A model generated the notes under the pieces. It was not told the DNA's origin and searched no databases. It worked only from the letters and a program-made list of their open reading frames with translations. Both the position numbers and the translations under genes were made by a program. Below, in pieces: positions 44,428 through 58,200 of a stretch of DNA of 64,000 bases (position 1 is its first letter; every line of letters starts with the position of its first letter). Origin of the DNA: Collybia mongolica (taxonomy: Eukaryota; Basidiomycota; Agaricomycetes; Agaricales; Clitocybaceae); assembly GCA_013420905.1 (NCBI GenBank), contig JAAXNY010000021.1, positions 310,001 to 374,000 on the forward strand, read 5' to 3'.

Positions 44428-46358
44428 ATGTTGGGTGAAATACCCTATGATATGGAACTATCTTCATCCGACATGGACGGGCCCTCACCATCATGCTACC
44501 ATTACCCAGAAATGTCGGAAATCAGCAGCCTTGATGAAGACATGATATCGTGCATTCAATTAATAGTAAGGCAATCAGGTAACCTGTTATACGAATCAAG
44601 CTGACTTGCATATCAGGATCCAGTCTCGAGCCTTTCCGAATCTTCAATTGACTTGGCCTCTCCAGCTGTGTTGGAGGAAGATCTTTTATACAGTCTGAGA
44701 AGAGGCGAAAACACCAGCATGGGCAACAGCGAATACGTCACATACCCATGGGAATACACTGTACGGATTGACGAATGGGGCACTCCTGACATCCGGGAAC
44801 CAATTTCAGTGAAGGACGAGCTTGACCAACTCTCAGATGGAGAAAATGAACCCTACGTACAACATGATCCCGTATCCAGTGGCGTTCACATTGGTGACCA
44901 CGAGTTTGAGGTTCGTCAAAATACATTCATGGTACGTTCCTCCTTGTGTCTTTGCTTAAAGACAAAGCTTAAAACAATACTTCAAACTTCCAGAAAAACA
45001 AGCGCAGCATGCACTCAGAACCCGAAGGAAGTCGCTTAATACAGCTAACCGTCGCTGGCCCTCCAGCCTGCACCAGCTCCTTGTGCACATCGTCAAAAGG
45101 ATCTAGACGCAGGAACCTAATATTACAGAAAATAGAGGAGAGAGAATCGACGTCCCAGCTTGAAGGGACAACTGCGTCGACCAGGGAGATAAAGGGGCAA
45201 ATGGCAATGATCGGAAAACGGAGTTCCCAGCTCTACGGGACGATTACCCCGTCCGAGAATCTAAGGGAGGCAACGGTCGTAATTACGGAATTCGGGGGCG
45301 TGCCCGATTCTATAGTTACCCGGTACAGAAATGACTGGGAAAAAAAGGGAAAGGGCAAAGGTGAAGTGGACGACGATTAGTGTGGACTTGTCTGATGAGC
45401 TCTCACCAGGGACCTCAGCTCACTCCCCGATTCGTTCTTTTCCATCCAGCCACCATCCGAGAACCAGGGTGGACCCGCGACGCGAGAGAACATCCATCAG
45501 CGTCCTAGGAGGTGCTGGGTCTGGGAAATCGACATTCATAAACATGGCGGCAATGGGCCCAGCGCCCGAAATGTCTAGCCCCACGGAAATCTGCAAGGTT
45601 TGAAGATCAAAACTCTTCTAAAGTTACATTTCACTGATACAGTTAAATATCCAGGCCTTCGCTGAGGAGTCCTCTCCTTTTGTCCTATGTTCGCGTGAGG
45701 CCAGATCAGAAGCTTGCTCGCTTTTTCTACCCTACGTCGCACCGCCAACAGATCTAGTACTCTACCGCCCGATGGATAGCCCTCGTGTCATGCGTGATAT
45801 ACCTTTGAGTGGAACAGATCAGGCCTTGTTTCGCTTCGAGGCTCAGAAACCTAAGAATTTTCAGTTTGCCAAAATATTCAGAAGTTGCAGGAGTCCGGGG
45901 GTATCCCCGAGCCATCTGACCAGGATAATGGTACTGACCAGGATAATGGTACGTTGTTCAGATTGTTTGGGCTATATGACATCTTCTCACTTTTGCCTTT
46001 AGAACCTTGTCCCAAAGAATTCTCTCAATGAGCATCAACATCCTGCGCGGCGCGCGGAGATTATCCAGGGAAACGACTGTGTACAGAGAGCGCACGGCAC
46101 ATCGAAGATCGGTATGAAGAATCGTAACATACCGCAGAAGGTCCTCGTCCTGCTCAGGATCAGGGAGTATTCCATGTTCAGGCGAGGTACCAGTGTAGGT
46201 TCTGACAAGACTGCTACAGCAGAGCGAGGTGTCCTCATTTCGGAGATGTGGGCGTTAGCAACTAGTGATGAACGAAAGGTAACTATTTTGTGAAATGCAT
46301 TGCTTCGGTAGCTGATGATTCCTTGTCCTTATAGGATTTTTCCCGAATTCTATTCTGA
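44428..46358 (+). CDS. P-loop protein with Walker A motif, multi-exon
   Basis: Seven exons keep phase throughout: 44428-44565, 44617-44931, 44994-45360, 45410-45597, 45655-45948, 46003-46278, 46335-46358, giving 533 residues. Introns are 49-62 nt with CTGAT-type branch sites. The first ~150 residues are acidic. A Walker A loop GGAGSGKST sits at 307-315 after a beta-strand-like ISVL, as in AIG1-type and other GTPases or in AAA-type ATPases. No Walker B, DxxG or NKxD motif can be seen after it, so the nucleotide-binding fold is incomplete or very diverged. An 18 bp direct repeat ends at the exon 5 donor. The first exon may lie further left. Function unknown; a role in the same unit as the preceding gene is a guess. 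Confidence 0.5.
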
Positions 46359-48765
46359 ATCACACGAGGATCGGAGTAGCTGGACTCGCACCCATAGTTT
46401 TGATCATTTTACATATAAGTTTTGTTTGCTTGTAGGGCTTTAGGACATTGTGGATCTGTATGCATTTTTTGTACTCTATCAGTAAACTTTCGGGGTGTGG
46501 CGTGTATTACAATATATATTTTTCGGATCCATCCTTGGATTCTTGGCCTGGTGATGTTCGTGCAAATATACGAGATCTATCAGTTGCAAAGATAAGTAAA
46601 GGGTACTACCAAATTTACTACTCTCCGCTGTACTAATCAGCACCAAAAGTCGTCCGTTATACATCACACATGTGTCCCAGGCTGGCCCTCTCCGAAAAAC
46701 TGGCAGCGGTCAGACCCGAAGGTTTATACCTATGGAGATGCAAAGAGCTCATGAATGTGTGGGTACCGTATGAGCTAAAGAAGAGAGGGCAAAAAAAAAA
46801 AGGGGGGGGGGAAGAAGAGTGTGACGGCTGAGAGTCTCAGCACCTTGTCCTCACTTTTACGACGTGCGGCCCACTGTCTCCGAAGATCGACGTTCATGGT
46901 AAATGTAAAACCCGTGCGTTCGGTGGGTTGAGCGATCTATAATTGCATTTGCGGTCTCTCCTGTATGCCGAGGAGGAGAATTCGGATGCATGTCCAATTT
47001 GTATTGTAAGATACATAAAGCACCATTTAGTAACCCTATGTCAGCTCTCGATCATGAAGGAAGAAGCGAATTCTTGCATACAACGGCCCGACGATGTCGC
47101 TAATCCTCTCTATACGTCGCGGTGACCGTGTCGAACTCATACGCGCTCCATACTGCAGTCACAACTGGCATAATTTCACAGGGCCACCCTCGTAACCACT
47201 GTCTCACATATACGTTGTACCACTATGTGTCCAATCAGGACCCACACGGATTACAAGGCTGGACCCATAGGTCTCGGTCCTTGCCTCGTCGGAGTCGGTT
47301 GGTTATGGTGATTCCAGGGCATTGCACGTCAGGGGCCAGGATGGAAGTTGAAAGAGTGTAACGACCTATGCTGTGTCCAGTTCTCGTTGCACCCGTAACC
47401 ACACCAACCATCAACGCACAGACACAAACGTTATAATTATAAGTATACGCGGGGTGGTAATTGGATAGGCCGGACTACCATGGCCACCAATCCTGGCCAG
47501 GTGTGTTCCTTATAGGATTCGATAAAATGTCCCTGTGTAATGAACCGTCCGCTTTCCGTGAAGTATGAGGCGGCGATTCGAGAGGAGTGTGCATTTGGAT
47601 GAGGCTTTGTTGTCGGATATATTGGTGTGGGGGTGTATGGAAATTGTGAGTGCTTGGATACGCCCCAAACTGAATGCGACGCGACCAATATTCTTCAGTT
47701 TGCAGGGAATAGGGATTGGTGCAGATATAGATAGGGGATTGACAACTACTGTCACTGGATGTACGGAATCTGAGACCAAGTGTGAAGGCCAGCATACACA
47801 CAGGCACGGTGCGAGACGCGGACGACATACATATTTTGTAGCGTAAGAGTGTCCTCATACAACCAGAGAACGACACCATACAATATCAGTACCCCCAATA
47901 TCCTCACCTCATCTAATCTCGCACCGTAAAGACTCCGATCCCAACCGCGTTCCTTTTCTCTGCCTGGGTCTGGGGTGACATGAGTATACGCACCGAAAAT
48001 CAAGCGCTGAGGTTCTGAAGAGACGCAGCTCACTTGGCTCAAGGCCAAACGTGTAGCTCCGAGACCTGAAACACGCCACTCGCAGCCCGTAGCGCACCAG
48101 AGAGTCAGCGTACATAGACACAATTCAGGGTATGGATAACATACCCACTTGGCTATGCCTCACTCCCTTTTCCAACTTCTCCGTTCTCGCTCAACAAGTC
48201 CCGTTCTGAGCGTCCATCCCTCGACTTTCCAAAGGTTTGAATGCGTATCGCTCTACGGCAGGTTCTACTATACGGCGAGGAGCTCCCGAAATTTAAAGGC
48301 TGGTTCGTGGACGTTGGATGCGACTGCCTGGAAACGGTAAGAACACCAAGGTATTTGCTAGTTCACGACTCGTATGGAATGTCGATTGGCTTCGAAGGTG
48401 ATGCAGGATTTGAAGTGCTAAGTATTTAGACGTTAGTGATAAGATTGACTGAGAAGCGGCACGGACAAGGCGTTTCATACTTTTTAACCTCGATTGGACG
48501 AAAAAGTTGAAGTCCGATGTATCCTTGAGCCACGTGGCTAAGGTACGTACAGTGCCGAGCCTGATCCGAACTGGGTTACGTCAGCACCTGAGCTCATCAT
48601 CCCAACATTTAAAGGGAGACCTCCAACGCCGGGTGCCGCTTCTACGTTGTTTTACTCTTAGCACAGTTGTTCTTTGCAGTATACCCGCTAACCTACTCCT
48701 ATCTGGTGCCACCATACACGTCCACCCCACTGCCAATCGGGCCCCTCTCTCCGTTCGCCTCTCCA
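46359..48765. other. 2.4 kb without a supported gene
   Basis: Frames up to ~130 codons on the minus strand (47475-48123) contain a hydrophobic stretch (ILGVLILYGVVLWLY), but no splice chain or family match is seen. An A-run followed by a G-run lies at about 46790-46810. Confidence 0.35.
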
Positions 48766-49704
48766 CTAAATATGACCTCCCTGGAGAGCACCATCTTTTC
48801 CAACGCAGGAAGGGTTGAACTGAATCCAGACGAAGAAAAACAAGTTGATCTGCCGATTGGGTTCTACCCGAAGTGTCACGATCAGTGAACGAAGCTTCGG
48901 CATTGATATACTGCTTATATCGTCCGGGAAGGATCCAGATCCCGGGAATGCGTTGATGATAACAAGGCTGGTGCCCCAACAAAGAATTTCAATCAATGTC
49001 AGGGGGGGATAGTGAAATCGGGGAACTGAAGGACTATAAGCTGAGCCCATGGGAAACGATCCAGAAAATCTAGGTTCGTAAGCTGCAAGTAACCACCACG
49101 ATGTCCCCGCTACGTCAACAGCCCAGAGCTGCCGAAAGTGCGGAAACGGAGCGAGAATGGCCTCTAGGTTGGTGGCGGGCCGCGGGGAAGCTCCACAGCG
49201 TATACGAAGAGAGTTTCCAGGAAACGGTACATTGGCCCTTGGGCGCATATGGAAGGATGTTGCGCTATAGCTAGTGCGAGTCAGTGATGATGGGTATTCA
49301 GTGGATGAGGCTATGATGAACGTTTTATTTCTAGTGCTGTACATGTGGCGGTGCACACTGTTGGCCGAGCAGATTGATCGGAATGCTTTGAATTCACAAC
49401 AACACAACAACTGAGTGACGGTGCGCGAAGCTGCTGTGTTAATCTGGAACGACGCTGCAACAACCTCTAAGATCCTAGAACTGAGCACTGGGCCTTCACT
49501 CCTCTCCCCTTCGCGTTTCCTCTTCGGACTCCTGGTCCTTTCTGTTCTAATTCCGTACGCTAGTCGTAAGGGGTAAATAGCTGGTGAGAACGCTAGTGGA
49601 GCACTAGCTCGCTGCTTGGCCTCAAAGATAGTATGGTGGACGCGGTTGAATGAGGGTTGGGAGTCGTAGTAATCCTTATTGATATCAAACCATAGCAAAA
49701 CCAC
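48766..49704 (-). CDS. possible F-box/LRR-like remnant or exon
   Basis: An uninterrupted 312-codon minus-strand frame. The later part (RQLWAVDV...PRFHYPPLTLIEILCW...SISMPKLRSLIV) has the look of the leucine-rich part of basidiomycete F-box proteins. The start is not convincing and the N-terminal half is not recognised. It could be one exon of a decayed gene. Confidence 0.3.
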   Translation of the reverse strand: MVLLWFDINKDYYDSQPSFNRVHHTIFEAKQRASAPLAFSPAIYPLRLAYGIRTERTRSPKRKREGERSEGPVLSSRILEVVAASFQINTAASRTVTQLLCCCEFKAFRSICSANSVHRHMYSTRNKTFIIASSTEYPSSLTRTSYSATSFHMRPRANVPFPGNSLRIRCGASPRPATNLEAILAPFPHFRQLWAVDVAGTSWWLLAAYEPRFSGSFPMGSAYSPSVPRFHYPPLTLIEILCWGTSLVIINAFPGSGSFPDDISSISMPKLRSLIVTLRVEPNRQINLFFFVWIQFNPSCVGKDGALQGGHI

Positions 49705-52252
49705 TCGGAATCATGCGAAACTCTTGCGTTCCTCAAGGTATAGCATGCGATGTAATTGTTCGTCTATAGATTAGTGCTCTCATTATGCTTACTCAAGATC
49801 TGAAGGAGATATGTAAGCATAGGAATAGGTGCCGTGCGTCATATACATTTCTCGTGGAGTCAACGGCAAGGTATGAACAAAATCAGGTAATATATATAAA
49901 ACCCCATACCAGTACACAAGCCAGACGAACCAGCTTACACAAAGCAGGTTAAAATCGCGAATATCCATCAGACGGTACATGGCACATGCCCGGGCCCCGG
50001 TGCACTCGGACGACGTCCCGAATAAACTGATCAGCAAGGTGAGGTCTTTTGAGAGTTTCCGAAGCCGAACCTAGCAGAAGGCTTCTACCACAGGAGACCC
50101 ACCTATCTCCCTAAAGTGTTTTGGCCAGTATGATTCATGCTTGAGCGATATTCTATTACCACGTTGTGAAACGCAGTAGACACCGCAGACTATATCAAGC
50201 ATCTCCTGGACCCTGACAGATCCCATCGTCAAAGAGGTGCCGATCTCCATGGCATAGCACAAGCCTTGGGCCCCTGAGTACGTCACCGTCAGGTACAGCT
50301 TTCAGATGCGAGCCCACCCACAATCCCACCAAGCAGCCTAAGGACGCGACTCCGGGGGAGAGGAGAAGATAGTGGCCCGGATCTGCTTATACGCAGTGTA
50401 AGCCTGGGCTGTAAATGTGTATGTACCCTGATGGCCGCCGGTTTCCCAGCCCCGTTGAATGCTCCTTTGTTGGAGCCGAGGTGGAGGTGGTGGTGGTGGT
50501 GGTGGATGGGCGGCGCTCGACAACAGTGCGAAACAGAATCCCCTCGGGCCGGGAATTCAGCGGCGAACAATTGTTGACATTGTATACCCAATTTTTTCCG
50601 ATAAACCTGGAGTACGGCGGTCGCGCTCGAAACAACGATGAACCAAGGAGAGGCATCCGTTGGATCCTGTGGTAGGGCGGAGGATATACTGTTAGGATCG
50701 ACACGATTTAGCGTGACTTTGTTCGTGTCGATGTAGTTTGATACCGTGTGTTTGAGATCCAGGGTTTTAGGTTAGGTTCCCTATTACATCCCCGGGTTTA
50801 CTGCGGCGTTGAAGCAACCAACAATGCTGTCGAATTCCTCTTCCGAAAGCCCCCACGTCGCGGTAAAAGAGGACTTCCGTGATCAAGGGGTGGTATCTCC
50901 TCCCTATCGTAAGGTTTCACTGCCGCAGTGTACAGAAGCATTCCCAGGTTCGCCCAATCCGATGTGGAAGCCATGCCGATTTTTGAGGTACACCTGGAGA
51001 CCTGGAGTGTCAAATCCGAACGGTTTCTTCGAGTGGGATTCTTGATCTGCTACTGTGCCTACTAAGTTAAGAGATAGCAAGGCAGGTTATGGCGATGGAG
51101 ACTTACGTGGGGGGAAATGAGGCGACATGGGTTCCGTATCCACCAAGCATTGCGACGTCCATGTTTATGTATTTCGAAAATTTGGGAATTCGGTGACGGT
51201 TTCGCGAGGCGGAGCGGAATAGCAATGATCACTGTATGGAATGTTCACTGCCGAGATGATAGAAAGATAAAGGAAGGGCATACATGTCGTTCGTCCTGGA
51301 GCGCCCCACGGAACCACTCGCTGTGCTTCATGAGTCGGCTACGATACAACTTGCAACGTGTTTCCCCAATCTGAACGAAAACCATCCCGTCCGCGAGCCA
51401 GTAGATAGTGTTTCCGAGGCATTGGGACGTTCGTCAGGTTTGAGTCTTGACGTGATCTGGAGAGCTACCCTCCGTACTTGGTGTAAGGTAATGGATGTGA
51501 TCTAGGGTCTGGGCTGGTTCGTTTCGTGATCACTTGACACCTTGCCTTTTCGAGTTCGGGGTTCCGTGTGTACTAAAGATTCTAGAAGTAGAGCCGAAGA
51601 AATTTGGAGACGGGGATAGAGTCGTACATTACTGAGTATGGGACGTAGCGTCGTCTTCAATGTGGATGGTTTTAAGTGCTGTCTGGAAATAGCGGGTCCG
51701 CTTCTGCTTCCGGTATGTGATGTCGTCCCCCAATAAGCCCAGGGTATTGACTCCCGACAAAAGATCAATTGACGTCGGGACTTGGGGTAAACCGACTATG
51801 CTGGGGTTGGAGTTAAGTAAACTAAAATGTCACAGACCTGGTGTCGCGGAGCCAAAAAAAACACGTGTGGCTGTGCCTTGCAATTCGGATCCGCCTGAAA
51901 ATTAAATAGGTGGTCGGATGGTTTGTAATGTGTACTTTAACTACATACCTCTTTACCTTTTTTTTTTTGGGGGGGGGGGGTTGTTTTGAAACTGCCATTT
52001 CCAACAGCCCTGGTTGAGTACAAGTACGCGTTGACTACTTGTACGCACTTCACTCCTTTGAAAAAAAGAAATTGGGTACGAAACTTTAATTAGACATGGC
52101 TTCAAAGCGACCGTAGGTAAGTATGAACAAAAGAAAACAGAGTAGGAACATGTAATAAAATATCTCCAGCATAAAGCGAGTCCGCTGACGAGCTCTAATA
52201 GACAACACGATGATGATAATGTATATACAAGTGAGAGGCGAAGAAAGTGCGA
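49705..52252. other. 2.5 kb without a supported gene
   Basis: Many frames of 60-100 codons on both strands without known motifs. A GGT/GTG triplet run lies at about 50485-50510 and a T-run joined to a G-run at about 51958-51980. Confidence 0.35.
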
Positions 52253-55200
52253 TCAACTTCTCGGAAGCGAGATCGCGCCCGGCGTCGACACCAGGCGTGG
52301 CGTTTGTGTTTGGCGTTTAACCTGCGCCTCCATTTTGATACGTTGTTTGCGAACATCGTCGTCCTTGAGTTTGACGGACATGGCGAGGGATATGAAAGCG
52401 TCGGCAGATGCTGGAAGGAAGGAAGGAGAAGGACGTTGGAGAAGACCGAGCAGTGATTCTTCACTGGTACACTCTAGGATTTGACGTCGGAGGCAAGAGA
52501 TGAGAGCGAGGGCAACACGGATTAGGCAAGGGACGCCTGAAAGATAGGTGTGAGATTTAAATAAACGGCAGAATCCAAAACATGGTTACCTTCGCATAAG
52601 AAGATATCCCAAACCCGGTTGAGATAGTCGTTCGGGAGAGTACCAACGAACAGCGAAGTAAACCTGAAAGCGAACGCGTCAGTGAAAATCGGAGGTGTAG
52701 CGGAGAATTTTACGTACCAAGGTCGACAAATAGAAGCAGGCAGTACACCCATATCGATGAGCACTTTCTTCGAGACAGCCGAGTCGGCGCTCTCGAAAGC
52801 TCGGCTAAATAGAGCTGCGTCGACCTCAATTTGCGTGGTGCTCGATGAGAAGTATGGACGTATATGTGTGTCCATGATCGACACGAATATCCAAAACGCA
52901 TCTTCCTCGGGCGCGATGAGTAACAACTGGCCAGTTATCAAAGTTAAACCTAGGAAGCATTTATAAGCGTCATCATGTGCAACGGCTGTAGACTACTGGC
53001 GTACCTGTGGTGTATTGAATGTCCGGCACCATGGTGAGATATGCCTGTAACAGTCCCAATACAGGACCCTGCGTGCTCTGCAGGTGCGGGTGATCCGTGA
53101 AGCACCGCTGCACATCCCTTTCGATATTAGCAAACGCGGGAACCCTTCCCCGAGCGCCCAGCTGTGTATAGACACCATCCACACACCTCGCCTTCCCATC
53201 CGTAAGGTGCATCCAAACGAGGTATCGTACAGAAGAAGGTACGCCGTCAAACAAAAGCTTCTTGACCTTTTTGCTCTTCTTCGACTGCGACGGAGGCACT
53301 GCGGCCATAACTGACATCCACTTCTGCTCGCGCTGACGATGTGCATCCATCGATGTTTCCGATTCGACCGGCACCGGAGGAGGGGTCGCTTTCATAGGCT
53401 GCCACGTTGTAGAAGCATCAGCGGCGATAGTTGGAGCCTTCGGGACATTGAGCGACATAGTCGGGCTAGCAGAACGGAACTGATCCTGCCGCACGTCGAC
53501 GGACGTCTCTCTTCCCATCACACCCGAATCCTCGCTTGAACGTGCGGCCTGGAATTGCGCGAGGTTCGGGCGAACTAGCTCAAAGTCCATGTCTTGGACC
53601 TGCAAAGTATCACCATCGGCGCCATGCGCCCCCAAGGCAATGCTCGAAGCATCGTCGTGACGACCGATAGTACGGCGAAGATTCGGAAGGGAGAGTTTTG
53701 TGCGCAGTGAGTTCTGCCGTCCAACTGTAGGTGGCGAAATGACGCCGGATCGGTTACTACGGATGGAAAGAGCGTCTGTGTCTACCGATGGGCGACCACG
53801 AGGAGCAGATGCGGTCGAGTTGACTTCTACACCCGGTTGTTGGGAGGAATTGCTTGGAAGAGACGTCGAGGATTCATCACCAGAAAGCGGGCGGGTCACA
53901 TGTAACCGGCGGGGGCTAGGTGAGTCGCTAAGGTTCGAATGAGAGGCGACGTTGCGAAGCAGGAGGGTAGGGCGATTGCTACCAACTGAAGTTGTGGGGG
54001 ATTCCGGTACAGACGGCACAGAGAATCCCGAAGCGAGAGGACTGCTCGGTGGTTTCACGCCACGCGAAACCCCAGCGCCAAAATTGTTGTTTTGCGGTAG
54101 GGCAAGTGCAGATGACCGTAATGGAGAAGGCTTTGGAGCATGCTTCCCTGTTGGGCTCGGGGGTAACGACGTCGTCGGTAATGACGGGCTGAGCGACTGT
54201 TTGACCTCCATCGCAGACGGCATCTCAATCGGTTGACTCCCTTCTTCCCGACTGCCGAAACGAACATCAAAAAACGATAGCATGAAAGAGCACATTTAGA
54301 ACGTTACCTTCGTTGAACAGGCAATGGCACCTCCACCGCCGTCGAATTGAACCCCGAAAAACTCCTCGACCTCGGTCTCGCCCCACCCGCCTTGGGGAAA
54401 AAGTTCGCTCGCGGAATAACACCACTCGACCTCTGATCCACCGACGCAGGCTTATTATCCCCACCATCGCTTTGAATCCCAGGAGTCTCCTGCCGCGCCT
54501 CCACCGCCATACCAAACGTGCCTCGGACAGGACTCGGAGGAACCACGGGCATGGGCGTGTAGATACGTGCCGGTGACCCAGGCGGGGCCGTTGCTGGCGG
54601 CGGCTCGGTCGTAAAGACCATCAAAACCGGGCCGTTGGAAGCCGAGAGATCCTCCATCGTTCTCCCGTATATCGTTGGGCCGCGCCCCGCATTCCCAGGT
54701 CGAGCCGGCCCCAGACCACCACCGCCCGCCAACACCATCTTGATGATCTGGATGACGCCGCCCCGTACCTGCTGCTGCGCAGGTGGCGGGGGCTGCCGCT
54801 GTACAATGTACATGGGACCGGGCGAATGTGCAGAAGGCGCTTTGGGCGCATTGGGATGAGGCAAAAACAGTGAGCGGCGTTGTCCTTGGTCGAGCTGCCC
54901 CGGCTGCCCACCACGGAGTTCGGAGAGAGATGGGCGAAGGTGAGATGTGGGCGGTGGTGTAGACGATGCTGGAGGTACTTGGAGGGATGGCGGACCTGGG
55001 TGTGTGATAGGCGGAGTGGGCTGTGGGACGGAAGGGACCATGGGTGAGGGAGGTTCGGCAAGGACAACATCATCTTTGGATCCTTTCCTCTCCTCGGTAG
55101 GTGACGGTGTCCGATTCGCGATGCTCAGTGACCCAATCCGCTGTTGCGAGACGAGCTCCGGCTCAGGTGATGGAGATCCCTGAACCACCGTCTTGAAAGT

Positions 55201-58200
55201 CCCTCTAGCATGCGCAGGGGACGACGGCGCGGAACGCGTATGTGAGTGCATTTCATCATCGTCCTCAACAACAACCCGTCTCCCCGGCCCGTGTTCGTGG
55301 TGGCTATCACTCGCCACAGGCACAGGCGACGGGCGCCTATCCACCTCTATACGCTGTCGCAACGCACTAGCAGCACCCGCACCCGCACCCGCGGCCGAAG
55401 ACTCCCCACCCGCACCAAGCGCCCGCGAAAACACATCCAAACCCCCTGCCCCCTGGAAGTACGAAGCACTCGCGGGGGTGGTATATCCGCGTCCCGTGAA
55501 CCCGTCACCCGTACCCGTGTACCCCGTGGCGCTAAAGTTCGACTCCTGTCCCGGAGACGGGACCGGCGACCCCCACGTCGTATGGAGAAGCTGGAACTTG
55601 GCATCCTGCGCGCTGGTGGGCGGGGAGAGGGAAGAGGGACCGTGTCCGTAGTTCGCCCCATCCGGAGCTGCGAGGTTCAGCGGTGCCGGTCTGTTTCCAG
55701 AAGACGCCAGGTGGCCACCCGAATTACGTGCCGAGGAAGACGTCGATGTCGAAGTGGAACCGAGTGGCTGTGACAGGTTCGGAGCGGGATGAGAAGACGG
55801 TGCAACGACAGCGGAGCGAACAGAGCCACCGCCGATACTCGACTGCGTATACACCGACGCGTCCGACTCGGAGCCGCCGAGCGACTCGTTCCGCGCGTGT
55901 CGTTGGCCCTTGACATTGAGGTGGTCCCCATCTTGGTGTGGGTGTTGTTGCGGGACACGAGCTGCTGCTCCACCAGAAGCGACACTGTGCTCCGTGATAC
56001 TCGGAACGCCAGGTCCAGGCCCGGCAGCCGCACTCGACCCCGCACGCGCCCTGATCAAGCTCTCAACACTAGGCCTCCCATATCCGTCCCCACTCGGCCT
56101 GCTACCCCCATGCGTCTGGGACGTCGCCGAGTCGGCCCTCGACCTCGCCTCAGGGTTATCCACAAACACCGGGTAATCCCCTGCCACCACACTCGCCGCC
56201 GCCGCCGCCTTGGACGACCCCACACTCATCCTCCTCCCACCCAGCCCACTCTTCGCTGACGTCCCACCAAGACTCTTCGTACCAACGCTCTTCCCCGACG
56301 CTGCGCTCATCCGGCGGGCCCGCGAGCCGGACGCCACGGAGACGCCGCCCATGGAGAACCGGGAGTACCTGTAGTCGTCGTAGATATCCGACGCGCCCTC
56401 CCAGTCGGACGTCGACCCCGCAGAAGGCGCCAACGACGGCCGGCGCTCGCGGTCGTGCTCCAGGCCCGCCAGGTCGTGCAGGCTGTCCTGCGTTAGGGAG
56501 TAGGTGTGCGTGTGCGTCGGCGGGGCGGGGAACTCGTACTGCCCGCCCGATTTGCCTTTGCGAGACGGGGAGAGGGGGGCCACGGGCGGGAAGGTCATCT
56601 CTTGCGGAGAGCGGGTGGTCGACGCCGGGAAGAAGAGCGGGGAAACGGGCGAGGCGACGGCGCTGTCGCTGTGGGTGGATACATGATGCTGTTCGTGGGT
56701 CTCCACACTTCCGTGGCCGGTCTCTGTATCCTCGTACCGTAGCCCATCGACATCGCTCCCACTCGCATTGGATCCGGGACGACTATAGCGGCTCGAGGCA
56801 CTACTACTGGCTCCACTGTCCCGGCGGCGTGATACCCTCCTGCTCGCCGGGCTTCCCGTGGCCTTGCCTCCCATCTCCATCTCCCCCGCCTCACGCTCAA
56901 GCCCCGCCCTGCCTTCCCGCCGAATCCTCTCCAGCTCCTCGTCGTCCCCATCCGAGTCCGAATCGCCATCAAGAGCACCCCACGCCCCGCCGCCCCCGTT
57001 CGCAAGGTCCTGCAGGAGCGTGAGCCCGATCCCGACCTCCCCGTCTGAGTCTGGGTCGGGCAGCACGTGTGCAAAGGTGGTGGCGATGGACGTGTCGAAT
57101 GCTGAAGACGTTGAGGTGTCGGGTGGCGTGGGGTGGTAGTAGTCGTGCTTTGCGATGGGTGTGGGGGTGTCGAGCGAGGCAGGGACGTGCTTTCTGGGAG
57201 GAGTGGATGGGGTAGAAGTGGGGGGTGTGATGGGTAGTGATTCGGCTGGGGGAGTGAGTGGGAGAGGGTGTACAGTGGGTGCTGTTGAACGAGGTGAATG
57301 ATGGGCAGCTGGAAGAGACGGTGAGGGGGGTGGTGGGGAGGAGTATATGGACGATACTATAAACGTCGAGTGCGGGGCTGGTGGCGCCGACGTCGACGCA
57401 GGGCGACGGGATGGTGATGTATTGGATGTTGGTGGCCTCGGAGGGGATGAAGGTGATGACCTCACCGAAGGCTCCACCAAAGTGGACGTGCTGGACACGG
57501 AGCTCGACGTGATATGAACAGGTGGCGCCATTACAAAAGGCGCCCCGGCCTGCATGTGTACAAGCGCCGCGTGTGGTGGTGCCATATCCATTGCGTCACC
57601 AGCCTCGGATAACTGCATCCTCTGGAACCGCAGGGGCTGTGTTGGTGAGCCAAAAGGTGGCGTCGATGGCGCAGACATGGACCCGTTGGTCGTCAGGTGC
57701 TTGTACGGTTGCTCCTGACGTATGTCCGGACTTGACACCTGTGAAACACTGAACCCAGAACCCAGGATGTCTATGGAGCCACGAGGAGTCAGGGTGACCA
57801 CTCTTCGATGCGCATACGGTCCAGGAGGGTCCGAGGGTGGCTTTGGTGAAGGGGTATGGCCACCAGAGGTTGGCGAGGGCGACTTGGCTTGGTTCGACAC
57901 GGACGAACGTTTTGTCATTATGGGTTTCTTGAGGCGGGCGTGGAACCTGACATCGTTGCCGTTGAAACGACCCACCACGCCTTCGCAGTAGCCCTACAAG
58001 TCGTATCATGTGTTATGAAAGACCAGCTATGAGTGTTGGCTCGTAAACGTACCAGGTATAGATTAGAGCGGTCGGGTATCTGCATAAGTACAGTAATTTC
58101 ATCCTCCTAGACCGTATCTTCAGTTTTGAGCAAGAGATAAACAACGCCAACCCGCGCCTCGCACCTTGAGAAACATGAGATCCTCCGCTGATTCTGCCAC

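Noticed and set aside
45331..45380. Programmed frameshift at the A7 run near 45341 linking two overlapping frames
   Set aside because: A 49 nt intron (45361-45409) with a CTGAT branch joins the frames in phase, so no frameshift is needed.
55193..56259. Plus-strand frames of 150-175 codons opposite the SH3-TBC gene
   Set aside because: Shadows of a GC-rich, Ser/Pro-coding exon; the minus-strand frame has domains at both ends and consistent splicing.
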